From assembly GCA_003170415.1 (NCBI GenBank), contig PMZJ01000024.1, positions 1-64,000 on the forward strand: a stretch of DNA of 64,000 bases, in the 5' to 3' direction. Both the position numbers and the translations under genes were made by a program. The notes below the pieces were generated by a model. It did not search any database and was not told the origin of the DNA. It worked only from the letters and a program-made list of their open reading frames with translations. Source of the DNA: Phycisphaerales bacterium (lineage in GTDB: Bacteria; Planctomycetota; Phycisphaerae; Sedimentisphaerales; Anaerobacaceae). How positions within the stretch are numbered: position 1 is the first letter of the stretch; every line of letters begins with the position of its first letter. Below, one piece after another: positions 41,972 to 50,178 of the stretch.

Positions 41972-43519
41972 TCATATCTCATACAGCGTCCGCCAGTTCC
42001 TGCCGTCTGATTCGATAAGCCGGTCGGCCTGTAAAAAACTTTCGGAACCCGCACGGTATTCATAAGGCATCGAGGACTTATCCTCCCACATTTTCAGGAC
42101 CGGCTCAAGCAAACCCCAGGAAATTTTCACGTCATCCTGCCGGGTAAAGAGCGTCTGATCGCCGAGCATACAATCCAGGAGCAATCGCTGATACGCGTCA
42201 GGCGGCTCGCCGCCGAAGACCTCAGCATAACTGAATTTCATTCTGAGCGTCCCAATACAGACCTTCGAGCCGGGACGTTTGGCCTGGAAGTTCAGCGAGA
42301 TTCCTTCCTCCGGCTGAATGTGCATCACCAGCGTATTGGCTGGCAAATCAGGCAGCCCCGCGGAAACGAACATAGAATGAGGAATCTTTTTGAACGTGAT
42401 GGCAATTTCAGTGTCTTTTCTCGCCAGACGTTTCCCGGTCCTGAGATAAAATGGCACATCCTGCCATCGCCAGTTATCCACGAATAATCTCGCGGCAACA
42501 TACGTTTCTGTCGTGGAAGCGGCATCGACCTTCGGCTCATGGCGATAGCCGCAAACTTTTTCCCCGTCAATCTCGCCGGCTGTATATTGTCCCCTCACAA
42601 AATCGGCGTTTGCACTTTGTGCGGTCAAAGGCCTAATGCACCGCAGCAGTTTGACTTTTTCGTCACGAACGTGGTCGGCCTCAAACGAAGGGGGCGGTTC
42701 CATCGCCACCAGGGCAAGCATCCCGAGCATATGGTTCTGAAACACATCACGCAAAGCGCCTGCCTTATCGTAATATCCGCCGCGATGCTCAACGCCAACC
42801 GATTCGGCTATGGTAATCTGAATATGGTCGATAAAATTGCGATTCCAGACCGGCTCAAAAATGGCGTTGGCAAACCTGAACATCAGGATATTCTGGACCG
42901 TTTCTTTTCCCAGGTAATGGTCAATGCGATATATTTGCCGTTCGCTGAAATGCCTGCGAATGGTCTGGTTAAGGTCATCGGCGCTTTTCAAATCCCTGCC
43001 GAACGGTTTTTCGATAACCACGCGAATCCGTTCGCACCCCGGTTTGCCTGGACAGGAAAGCCCCGCTTTATCGAGTCCTTCCACTATTGTCCCATACAGC
43101 AACGGCGGCACGGCGAGATAAAAAATGCGACCGCCTTCAACGTTGTGCTCGCCGTCGAGTTGAGATATTCTCGCGGCAATAGATTTATAAAATGATTCCT
43201 GTTCGTAATCCCCGACAATATAATAAATCTTGTCTGTAAAACGCCTCAGCAGTTCCGAGGGGACATCTCCGAGGGATTCCCGTATGCAATCGCCAGCATC
43301 GACTCTGTACTGCTCATCGGAAAAACTGCTCCTGCCGCAGCCCACAAGATAAAAATTATCATTGAGCAAACCTCGCCTGAAAAGCTCAAAGACACTGCCG
43401 AGCAATTTGCGACGGACCAGGTCGCCGGAGGCGCCAAACACAACTATACCACAGGGAGGGGCATTAACCTCCGCACAGGCGATTTCCTGCGGTAAAACTG
43501 TCGGACAAATATCGCTCAT
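41972..43519 (-). CDS. zwf: Glucose-6-phosphate 1-dehydrogenase
   Basis: A 515-residue NADP-linked dehydrogenase of the oxidative pentose phosphate pathway. The N-terminal nucleotide motif is VVFGASGDLVRRKL and the active-site motif is RIDHYLGKETVQN at about residue 198. Full length for the family. It supplies NADPH and sits among oxidative-stress genes, which suggests coordinated induction. Only a weak ribosome site (GAGCG) precedes the ATG. Confidence 0.97.
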   Translation of the reverse strand: MSDICPTVLPQEIACAEVNAPPCGIVVFGASGDLVRRKLLGSVFELFRRGLLNDNFYLVGCGRSSFSDEQYRVDAGDCIRESLGDVPSELLRRFTDKIYYIVGDYEQESFYKSIAARISQLDGEHNVEGGRIFYLAVPPLLYGTIVEGLDKAGLSCPGKPGCERIRVVIEKPFGRDLKSADDLNQTIRRHFSERQIYRIDHYLGKETVQNILMFRFANAIFEPVWNRNFIDHIQITIAESVGVEHRGGYYDKAGALRDVFQNHMLGMLALVAMEPPPSFEADHVRDEKVKLLRCIRPLTAQSANADFVRGQYTAGEIDGEKVCGYRHEPKVDAASTTETYVAARLFVDNWRWQDVPFYLRTGKRLARKDTEIAITFKKIPHSMFVSAGLPDLPANTLVMHIQPEEGISLNFQAKRPGSKVCIGTLRMKFSYAEVFGGEPPDAYQRLLLDCMLGDQTLFTRQDDVKISWGLLEPVLKMWEDKSSMPYEYRAGSESFLQADRLIESDGRNWRTLYEI

Positions 43520-43577
43520 AACAAACGCTCATCAAAACCGCGATAACGGCTGTTCAGCCGGCGTCCCAACCCTAAAA

Positions 43578-44282
43578 TCAGTCCTTGACCGGTTCAAACT
43601 CATCTTTTCCTGCGCCGCATTCCGGGCACACCCAGTCGGCGGGCAAATTCTCAAAACTGGTCCCCGGCTTGACGCCGTTATCCGGGTCGCCCACTGCCGG
43701 GTCATAAATATAGCCGCACATAATACATCTGTATTTCTTCATCTTTTTTACTCCTTGGGCCGCCTGAGGTTTATGTTCAATATAAGTCGCCGCCGATTTG
43801 GGCGTTCTGCCGTGTTTTACGTCACGATAATACGTATAGGTCATTGGATAACCTTTGCCTTCGAACGTTTCGCAGGCAACTACTTTGCCTATAAAAAGCG
43901 TGTGGCTTCCGACGTCAACGCTTTGCGTCAACTCCGCTTCAAGAAACCCGACGGTATTATCAAGGATTATCGGCGAACCCGTCGTGCCGAGGCGATACTT
44001 CACCTGTTCAAACTTGTTTATGTCCCTGCCGGTCCTGAAGCCGAATTTGCCGATGAAGGGCATCGGCACCGCCTCGGAAAGAATTGAAACGGCAAAGACC
44101 CTGCTTGCACCGATGAGCTGGTGCGTCAGACACTGTTTATTGACGCTTACCGCCACCATAGGCGGGTCAGGCGTCAACTGGAACACCGTATTGACGATAC
44201 ACCCGTTGAGTTTGCCTTCCTCTTTCGAGGCGATGATACACATCCCATAGCTAAGTTTGAACAACGACTCCAAATCAAGCAT
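43578..44282 (-). CDS. Flavin reductase-rubredoxin fusion (high-molecular-weight rubredoxin)
   Basis: About 234 residues. The N-terminal 170 residues are an FMN-binding flavin reductase-like domain ([35 protein letters not shown]). The C-terminal 55 are rubredoxin ([12 protein letters not shown] and WVCPECGAG). Such fusions shuttle electrons from NAD(P)H to flavodiiron proteins; fprA is four genes upstream. Start 44282 has AGGA upstream and matches the domain start. Confidence 0.9.
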   Translation of the reverse strand: MLDLESLFKLSYGMCIIASKEEGKLNGCIVNTVFQLTPDPPMVAVSVNKQCLTHQLIGASRVFAVSILSEAVPMPFIGKFGFRTGRDINKFEQVKYRLGTTGSPIILDNTVGFLEAELTQSVDVGSHTLFIGKVVACETFEGKGYPMTYTYYRDVKHGRTPKSAATYIEHKPQAAQGVKKMKKYRCIMCGYIYDPAVGDPDNGVKPGTSFENLPADWVCPECGAGKDEFEPVKD

Positions 44283-44332
44283 CGTTCGGCGTCCTGCCTC
44301 TCCGGCGTAAGTCAAATCGGTCTCGACCGGTA

Positions 44333-44821
44333 TTACGGCAATTGTGCCAACTGTATTTTCAGTATTGCCAGATGGCCAAGCTCTTCCGAAATAATCGTAT
44401 CGACCTTATCCCTGCCAGTGGCGGAGACAATCTCTTTGAGGGCGGTATAGAACACAATCGAATTCTTCTCGGCGTTGACGGCTATCTCGAATATTTCTCT
44501 TATCGTCTCGTTGCCTGTCAATTTGGTTGTCCGGTCCTTTTTGCCTTCGATTCCGTGGCTGGCAGCCATCGCCTGCAAATAAAAAGCTGCCTCGTTGTCT
44601 GGGTCGAAAGTCGCCAGTTCCTTGTCCGAAGCGTCAAGCTGTTTTCTCATCTCACTGAAAATCTTGAGATGGCCGTCTTCCATTGCAGCCAGATTCATAA
44701 ACGTTTTCTGGGTCGCCTTGTCGGCGGTCTTGCGGACGGCCTCACGATAAAAGCTTGCGCCGTTTTTTTCGATTTGCTCGGCCATCTCGAAAATTTCGTC
44801 CAGGTTGAAACTTATCGCCAT
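44333..44821 (-). CDS. Ferritin-like diiron protein
   Basis: About 162 residues, four-helix diiron fold. Ligand motifs are [26 protein letters not shown] and [10 protein letters not shown]. It has no rubredoxin domain. It is a paralog in fold, not close sequence, of the 41461 gene. It is probably a peroxide-consuming or iron-oxidising protein of the PerR operon. Confidence 0.82.
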   Translation of the reverse strand: MAISFNLDEIFEMAEQIEKNGASFYREAVRKTADKATQKTFMNLAAMEDGHLKIFSEMRKQLDASDKELATFDPDNEAAFYLQAMAASHGIEGKKDRTTKLTGNETIREIFEIAVNAEKNSIVFYTALKEIVSATGRDKVDTIISEELGHLAILKIQLAQLP

Positions 44822-44888
44822 TATCAATCTCCTTACTTTGCGGCCCCGCGTTTGCCAGGTTCCTTGTCGAGCATATACATCGAGCCGG

Positions 44889-45266
44889 CTACTTTCCTTC
44901 CCACAGGCCGTGAATGTTGCAATGCTCGCGAGCCGTTACATTGGTTGCTTTAATGTTAAAAATCGCCTCGGGCGCAATACCCGGTTTGAGGAACTGGCGA
45001 TATACTTTGCCGTCCGCGAGAAGCTCAATCCATTCGATATAATGCTTTTCTTCCATCGGGTGAGGAACACCGCCAACCTTGACCTTGAAGCCGTCGGGGA
45101 GTTTCTCGATTACCGGCACGTGTTTTTCCTTTGAGGCGTCAACTGTATTGACAATAAGTTTTACCATCGGCTGTTCGCAGCAGACCAGTTCGCCCTGTCC
45201 GCCCCGCAGCACCTCAACTATATTGCCGCATATTTTGCACTCGTAAACTTCCAATCTTTCAGCCAT
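44889..45266 (-). CDS. dfx: Desulfoferrodoxin (superoxide reductase)
   Basis: A 125-residue class I superoxide reductase. The N-terminal desulforedoxin site is YECKICG...VCCEQP (CxxC and CC), centre I. Centre II ligands are in [21 protein letters not shown] and the C-terminal EHCNIHGLW. It reduces superoxide to peroxide without making oxygen, working with rubredoxin and rubrerythrin encoded nearby. GGGG lies upstream of the ATG. Confidence 0.96.
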   Translation of the reverse strand: MAERLEVYECKICGNIVEVLRGGQGELVCCEQPMVKLIVNTVDASKEKHVPVIEKLPDGFKVKVGGVPHPMEEKHYIEWIELLADGKVYRQFLKPGIAPEAIFNIKATNVTAREHCNIHGLWEGK

Positions 45267-45329
45267 TGTAATCCCCTTTCACATAAAATTGAGTTAGCTT
45301 CTTCCGTTTCTTTATCCCGCTATCATTAA

Positions 45330-46514
45330 CTATTTAAGCACTCCGATTTCCCGGTGTTTGGCCGCTATTTTTTCCGCCAGAAGGTCCAGCGCGACGAAAT
45401 CCTTGTCCGTCGCCACACCTTTCGCTATCACCGGCTCTATGACCTCAACCTTCAGATTGCCCAGCATTCCAGATAACTGCTCGACCATTTTGCCGCCCCA
45501 GCCGAAGGAGCCGATAATCGAAACAAATCTTGTCTTGGGCCGAAGCGCATTGGCCAGAAACGCCGCATACGCCGCCGAAGGATGCGCACCAATGAGCACC
45601 GTCGGCGAGCCGATTACTACGGTCGCCGCATCCACAAGCGCCATCGCCAGAGACCCGATATCCACACCCGTAAGGTTGAACTGCCTGACCTTTATACCTC
45701 GCTCGGCCAGCGCGTCAACAAAATGCTCAACCATTTCCCGTGTGCTGTCGTGCATCGAGACATACGCCACTACCACTTCATTTTTCACCTCGTCGCTGAC
45801 CCAGTCCTTGTAGGCGTCGATTATAAATTTCGGTCTTTGATAAACTGGGCCGTGACTTGGCGCGATTATCTGGATGTCAAGCGATTCCAGCTTCTTGAGA
45901 TTGTTTTTTATCGGGGTCCTGAACGGCATCATAATCTCAGCGTAATACCGCTTTGCGCCTTCATAAACCAGCGGCTCATCTTCCACAAACAAGCTGCTTG
46001 TCGCCAGGTGCGAGCCGAAGAAATCGCAGGGGAAGAGGATTTTGTCTTCCGCAAGATAAGTGCCCATCGTTTCGGGCCAGTGCACCCACGGGATAAAAAC
46101 GAACTTAAGCGTCTTATCGCCCAGCGACAATTCCTGCCCATCCTCGACAACGATGAATTTGTCCTCATCGATACGCAAAAAGTCCATCAGCATCGCTTTG
46201 CACTTGGCATTTGTGACGACTTTTGCGCCGGGATAAAGCAACAGCACGTCGGGTATCGAGCCGGAATGATCCTGCTCAGCGTGATGGGCGACAACATAAT
46301 CGATTCGCTCGACTCCCGTACTGGCAAGATTCTCCAGCAAAACATGCGTCTTTTTCGGGTCAACGGTATCCAGCAGAGCTGTTTTTTCGCTGCCTTTTAT
46401 CAGGTAGGCGTTGTAGCTGGTGCCATCGGGCAGCGGAATCAATTCATCGAACAACCGTCTGTCCCAGTCGATAGCCCCCACCGCATATACATTGGGTTTA
46501 ATCTCGTTGGTCAT
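45330..46514 (-). CDS. Flavodiiron protein (FprA-type oxygen/NO reductase)
   Basis: A 394-residue two-domain protein. The N-terminal metallo-beta-lactamase domain binds diiron (HHAEQDHSGS, the H-x-E-x-D-H pattern). The C-terminal flavodoxin domain starts near residue 250 (VVAYVSMHDSTREM). It reduces O2 or NO to water or N2O with electrons from rubredoxin. AAAAGGAG precedes the ATG. It is in the PerR unit between tpx and dfx. Confidence 0.95.
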   Translation of the reverse strand: MTNEIKPNVYAVGAIDWDRRLFDELIPLPDGTSYNAYLIKGSEKTALLDTVDPKKTHVLLENLASTGVERIDYVVAHHAEQDHSGSIPDVLLLYPGAKVVTNAKCKAMLMDFLRIDEDKFIVVEDGQELSLGDKTLKFVFIPWVHWPETMGTYLAEDKILFPCDFFGSHLATSSLFVEDEPLVYEGAKRYYAEIMMPFRTPIKNNLKKLESLDIQIIAPSHGPVYQRPKFIIDAYKDWVSDEVKNEVVVAYVSMHDSTREMVEHFVDALAERGIKVRQFNLTGVDIGSLAMALVDAATVVIGSPTVLIGAHPSAAYAAFLANALRPKTRFVSIIGSFGWGGKMVEQLSGMLGNLKVEVIEPVIAKGVATDKDFVALDLLAEKIAAKHREIGVLK

Positions 46515-46540
46515 AAGTCAAACTCCTTTTAGCTTTGTTC

Positions 46541-47140
46541 TTACAACTCTTTGACTGCCTTCAATACCGCGTCGTAATCCGGCTCAGTGGCAATCTCAGG
46601 CACTATTTGAAGGTAACGCACAACGCCCTTCTTATCAACAACGAATACCGCCCTGGCCAGCAGCCGCAAATCCTTTATCAACACTCCATACGCCCTGCCA
46701 AACGAAGCGTCGCGGTAATCCGACAGCGTCTGAACATTTTTTATCCCCGCCGCTCCACACCACCGCTTCTGCGCAAATGGCAAATCCATACTGATTGTCA
46801 GCACCACAACGTCGCTGCCGAGCTGGGCCGCCTTCTCATTAAACTTGCGGGTCTCCAAATCGCAGACCGATGTGTCCAACGACGGCACAGACGCGATGAT
46901 ACAGACCTTGCCGGCGAAAGACGAAAACTTAACCGGCGACAAATCATTCGCCGTAACTTCAAAATCGGGCGCCTTTTGTCCCACTTTAATCGCCGGGCCA
47001 ATCAGGGTAACCGGCTTACCCTTCATCGTAACCAAACCTGTCCGTTCTTCCATAGCTTGCTCCTTTACAATACAACCTGAAAGCAAAACCATAACGCCAA
47101 GTCCAGCGGCCAAAGCCGCAAATCCGCCGCACCATCGCAT
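46541..47140 (-). CDS. tpx: Thiol peroxidase, possibly lipoprotein
   Basis: Tpx-type peroxiredoxin. The peroxidatic Cys is in SLDTSVCDLETRKFN and the resolving Cys in QKRWCGAAGI. The frame from 47140 encodes a lipoprotein signal (MVLLSGC at residues 17-23), which would send the enzyme outside the membrane; AAGGGG lies nine bases upstream. An internal ATG at 47053 (MEERTGLVT, where Tpx proteins normally start) has an even better AAAGGAG six bases upstream. Both forms may be made. It is 12 bases after rubrerythrin. Confidence 0.9.
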   Translation of the reverse strand: MRWCGGFAALAAGLGVMVLLSGCIVKEQAMEERTGLVTMKGKPVTLIGPAIKVGQKAPDFEVTANDLSPVKFSSFAGKVCIIASVPSLDTSVCDLETRKFNEKAAQLGSDVVVLTISMDLPFAQKRWCGAAGIKNVQTLSDYRDASFGRAYGVLIKDLRLLARAVFVVDKKGVVRYLQIVPEIATEPDYDAVLKAVKEL

Positions 47141-47152
47141 ACATATATCCCC

Positions 47153-47725
47153 TTAATAATTTACCGCCTCAAGCTCAAAGTGCGCCTTCGGATGCGTGCA
47201 GGCCGGGCAGGAATCAGGCGGCTCAGTCCCCTCGTGAACATACCCGCAGTTTCTGCAAACCCATCTGACGGGCTTTGACCTCTTGAACACAACCCCATCG
47301 CTGATGTTTTTGGCGAGCGCTACATAACGCTGCTCATGCCTCTTTTCCGCAACAGCTATGTTCCTGAAGACATTCGCTATCGCCGGGAAACCTTCCTTTT
47401 CCGCGGTCTTCGCAAATTCCGGGTACATAATCGTATTCTCATAATGCTCGCCGCCGGCCGCCGCCTTGAGGTTTTCCAGTGTATTGCCTATGACTCCGGC
47501 CGGATAGGCCGCGGTAATTTCGACCTCACCGCCCTCAAGAAACTTGAACTCTCTTTTGGCGTGCTCCTTTTCCTGGTTGGCCGTCTCTTCGAAAATAGCC
47601 GCTATCTGCTCATAGCCCTCTTTTTTGGCCTGGCTCGCGAAATAGGTATAACGGTTTCTCGCCTGCGATTCGCCCGCAAAGGCAATCAGCAGATTCTTCT
47701 CTGTCTGTGTCCCTTTCAGTTTCAT
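47153..47725 (-). CDS. rbr: Rubrerythrin
   Basis: A 190-residue rubrerythrin. The N-terminal diiron four-helix domain has [26 protein letters not shown] and [11 protein letters not shown]. The C-terminal rubredoxin-like domain has [12 protein letters not shown] and [12 protein letters not shown]. It is an NADH- and rubredoxin-linked peroxide reductase. AAGGAGG precedes the ATG. It is the first structural gene after the Fur/PerR regulator, 73 bases away. Confidence 0.97.
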   Translation of the reverse strand: MKLKGTQTEKNLLIAFAGESQARNRYTYFASQAKKEGYEQIAAIFEETANQEKEHAKREFKFLEGGEVEITAAYPAGVIGNTLENLKAAAGGEHYENTIMYPEFAKTAEKEGFPAIANVFRNIAVAEKRHEQRYVALAKNISDGVVFKRSKPVRWVCRNCGYVHEGTEPPDSCPACTHPKAHFELEAVNY

Positions 47726-47798
47726 TTATGACCTCCTTACATTCCGAATAATCCCAAAACCTTATTTTTCCAGAGCATGCTTGATGTCCATCGCGTGC

Positions 47799-48269
47799 TT
47801 ATGACCTGGATTTGCTTCCGCAAGAATTGCAAATGCCCTCCAGATATACCGTCTTTCTCAATATTTTAAATTTCGCCGCTATGCTCGCGGGCATCTTTAT
47901 ATCATCAAACGGCGGATAATGAAAGTCGAAAACTTTTTTGCATTTTATGCATCTGAAGTGCTGGTGATCTTCAAGGTTGCCGTCGTATCGCCGCACGTCG
48001 CCGGAACCTTCCACAATGAAAGCCGAGCCAATTCCCGCAAGGGTCAAAAGTGTGCGGTTTACCGTATCCAGCGAGACGCCAGGGAACAAACGTTTGACGT
48101 TATTCCAGACAATTTCCGCCGATGGATGCTCCTTTGATTCGAGCAGCGTCTTATATACCGCCGTTCTCTGGGGCGTAACCTTCAGCCCATTTCGACGGCA
48201 GTTCTCAACAAAGATGTCCAGTTTTTGACCTGACACTGCCTGTTTTGTCCTTGCGGCTTGCGAAGCCAT
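47799..48269 (-). CDS. perR: Fur-family peroxide regulator (PerR-like)
   Basis: A 156-residue Fur-family repressor. The winged helix is in LKVTPQRTAVYKTLLE and the dimer/metal region includes HQHFRCIKCKKVFDF and the C-terminal ICNSCG, giving a structural Zn site with two CxxC motifs. Gene order (before rubrerythrin, tpx, fprA, dfx) strongly favours PerR over Fur. A palindromic 8-1-8 box covers its promoter, consistent with autoregulation. Confidence 0.9.
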   Translation of the reverse strand: MASQAARTKQAVSGQKLDIFVENCRRNGLKVTPQRTAVYKTLLESKEHPSAEIVWNNVKRLFPGVSLDTVNRTLLTLAGIGSAFIVEGSGDVRRYDGNLEDHQHFRCIKCKKVFDFHYPPFDDIKMPASIAAKFKILRKTVYLEGICNSCGSKSRS

Positions 48270-48340
48270 TATTGTACCCTTCTCATTTTACTCGCACGCC
48301 TTTTATGTCACCCAGATACGAAACTAAATATTTTCTGTTA

Positions 48341-48381
48341 ATCGTAGTAACTACGATATAGTAGAAGTTATGGTTCGTCAA
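48341..48381 (-). promoter_or_regulatory. perR promoter with PerR/Fur-type operator
   Basis: ATCGTAGT and ACTACGAT (48341-48357) form a perfect 8-bp inverted repeat with one central base, the 7-1-7-type geometry of Fur-family boxes. On the minus strand TTGACG (48381-48376) and TATATC (48360-48355) give a promoter with a short 15-bp spacer whose -10 overlaps the box. It lies about 75-110 bases upstream of the perR ATG. Confidence 0.75.
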
Positions 48382-48522
48382 GTTTTTTTAGGAAATTTTG
48401 GTGTCCCGCCGTGATTTTTAGACGCTTGATAACCAGCCGGCAATAAGTTAGAGTGCAGAATCTCTAATGTGGAAAGCAATAAATGCTTATGGTCATTTGA
48501 CGAATGAGAAAGGACGGGTCTT

Positions 48523-50127
48523 ATGAGCAAACAAACCACGATAATCGGCGTCTTGGCAGTTCTCATTGTAATTTCCGGATGTAATATGGTCGGCCAGCAG
48601 AAAACATACTCGCCGAAAGAATCGAAACTGCCCGCAACAGAACGATATATCCTTACGCCTAAGGCGCCGACCGAGCCGAGAATAAACGGCGCAAAGGTTT
48701 TCGGCGTCAGGCCCGGAAGTCCTTTCCTTTTCACCATCCCGGCTACCGGCCAAAGACCGCTTGTCTTTGCCGCGGATAACCTGCCGCAGGGACTTACAAT
48801 CGACAGCAGCACCGGACTGATAACCGGCACGCTGACAACACCAGGAATATATAACGTAACGCTAAAGGCCCAAAACGCCCGCGGCATCGCAACAAGGGAA
48901 TTCAAGATTGTCATAGGCGATAAAATCGCCCTCACCCCGCCTATGGGCTGGAACAGTTGGAACTGCTGGGCCGCAAATGTATCAGACAAAAACGTCCGCG
49001 CATCCGCAAAGGCGATGATTGACAGCGGACTCGTCAACCATGGCTGGACATATATAAATATCGATGACACCTGGGAGGGAAGTCGAGGCGGACCATTAAA
49101 CGCCATACAGCCAAACAAAAAATTCCCGGATATGAAGGGGCTTTGCGACTACATTCACTCGCTGGGCCTGAAATCCGGCATTTATTCGACGCCGTGGATA
49201 ACCACCTACGGCGGCTACATAGGCGGCTCCAGCGATAATGAGGACGGCTCCTGGGAAAAAATCGAGGGTTATGAAAACTATTCCAAAAAGAACCACCGCG
49301 TGGGAAAATTCGCCTTCGATTCAAACGATGCCAGGCAGTTGGCCGAATGGGGCTTCGATTATCTCAAATATGACTGGAATCCCAACGACGAAATAAACAC
49401 AAAGCGTATGGCGAATGCCCTTCGCGCAAGCGGGCGTGACATCGTCTATTCGCTTTCCAATAGCGCACCGTTCAATAAGGCGGCTGCGTGGGCAAAATTA
49501 GCCAACTGCTGGCGAACCACCGGCGATATTCGCGACGTATGGAGCAAGACCCAGCTACCCCCAAGCGAAAGTCAGTGGGCACAGGGCGTTTTTGACATCT
49601 GGAAACAGCACGAAAGATGGGCGCCCTTCAACGGCCCTGGGCACTGGAACGACGCGGATATGTTAGTCGTCGGCAAGGTCGGCTGGGGAAGTCCGCACCC
49701 GACAAAATTAAAGCCCGATGAGCAATACACACATATATCGCTTTGGTGCTTATGGTCTGCTCCCATGCTGCTGGGTTGTCCCTTAGACCAGCTCGATAAC
49801 TTCACGCTGAACCTGCTCACCAATGATGAGGTTTTGGCATTAAATCAGGACCCGCTCGGCGAACAGGCAAAAGAAATAGCGACAGCGGGCAGCAGCAAGG
49901 TTCTGGCCAAGGAACTCGAAGACGGCTCAAAAGCAGCAGGACTTTTCAATACCGGCGAAGAGCCGAACACCGTTAAAATTACCTGGCAACAACTCGGTGT
50001 GACTGGCAATCAAACTGTCCGCGACCTCTGGCGGCAAAAGAATATCGGCACATATAAAAACGGCTTTGAGGCAGTGGTTCGGCCCCACGGCGTTATTCTC
50101 ATAAAGATTACGCCTGCGGGAAAATAG
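48523..50127 (+). CDS. GH27 alpha-galactosidase lipoprotein with N-terminal Ig-like domain
   Basis: A 534-residue enzyme. A lipoprotein signal (VLIVISGCN) is followed by an He_PIG/cadherin-like Ig domain at about residues 45-140 (FAADNLPQGLTIDSSTGLIT, GTLTTPGIYNV). The GH27 barrel starts at LTPPMGWNSWNCW. Catalytic motifs are YINIDDTWE, the nucleophile region YLKYDWNPN and the acid/base region GHWNDADMLVVG. AAAGGA lies upstream. It converges on a galactokinase gene, together forming a galactose-release and use module. Confidence 0.94.
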   Translation: MSKQTTIIGVLAVLIVISGCNMVGQQKTYSPKESKLPATERYILTPKAPTEPRINGAKVFGVRPGSPFLFTIPATGQRPLVFAADNLPQGLTIDSSTGLITGTLTTPGIYNVTLKAQNARGIATREFKIVIGDKIALTPPMGWNSWNCWAANVSDKNVRASAKAMIDSGLVNHGWTYINIDDTWEGSRGGPLNAIQPNKKFPDMKGLCDYIHSLGLKSGIYSTPWITTYGGYIGGSSDNEDGSWEKIEGYENYSKKNHRVGKFAFDSNDARQLAEWGFDYLKYDWNPNDEINTKRMANALRASGRDIVYSLSNSAPFNKAAAWAKLANCWRTTGDIRDVWSKTQLPPSESQWAQGVFDIWKQHERWAPFNGPGHWNDADMLVVGKVGWGSPHPTKLKPDEQYTHISLWCLWSAPMLLGCPLDQLDNFTLNLLTNDEVLALNQDPLGEQAKEIATAGSSKVLAKELEDGSKAAGLFNTGEEPNTVKITWQQLGVTGNQTVRDLWRQKNIGTYKNGFEAVVRPHGVILIKITPAGK

Positions 50128-50147
50128 CAGATATGATTTAGTCGAGC

Positions 50148-50178
50148 AGGCCCTGAACCGATTCTGGTTCAGGGCAGG
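50148..50178. terminator. Palindrome between convergent GH27 and galactokinase; dispersed repeat
   Basis: CCCTGAACC and GGTTCAGGG form a perfect 9-bp stem (50151-50174), with AGG and CAGG flanks. It overlaps the galactokinase stop and may serve both convergent genes as a terminator, although no T-run follows. A near-identical copy lies inside the mnmE-like gene at 61958-61987, so it is a dispersed repeat. Confidence 0.6.

Noticed and set aside
44342-44953. Plus-strand frame opposite the ferritin-like gene and desulfoferrodoxin
   Set aside because: It spans two genuine minus-strand genes with metal-binding motifs and has no start signal of its own.
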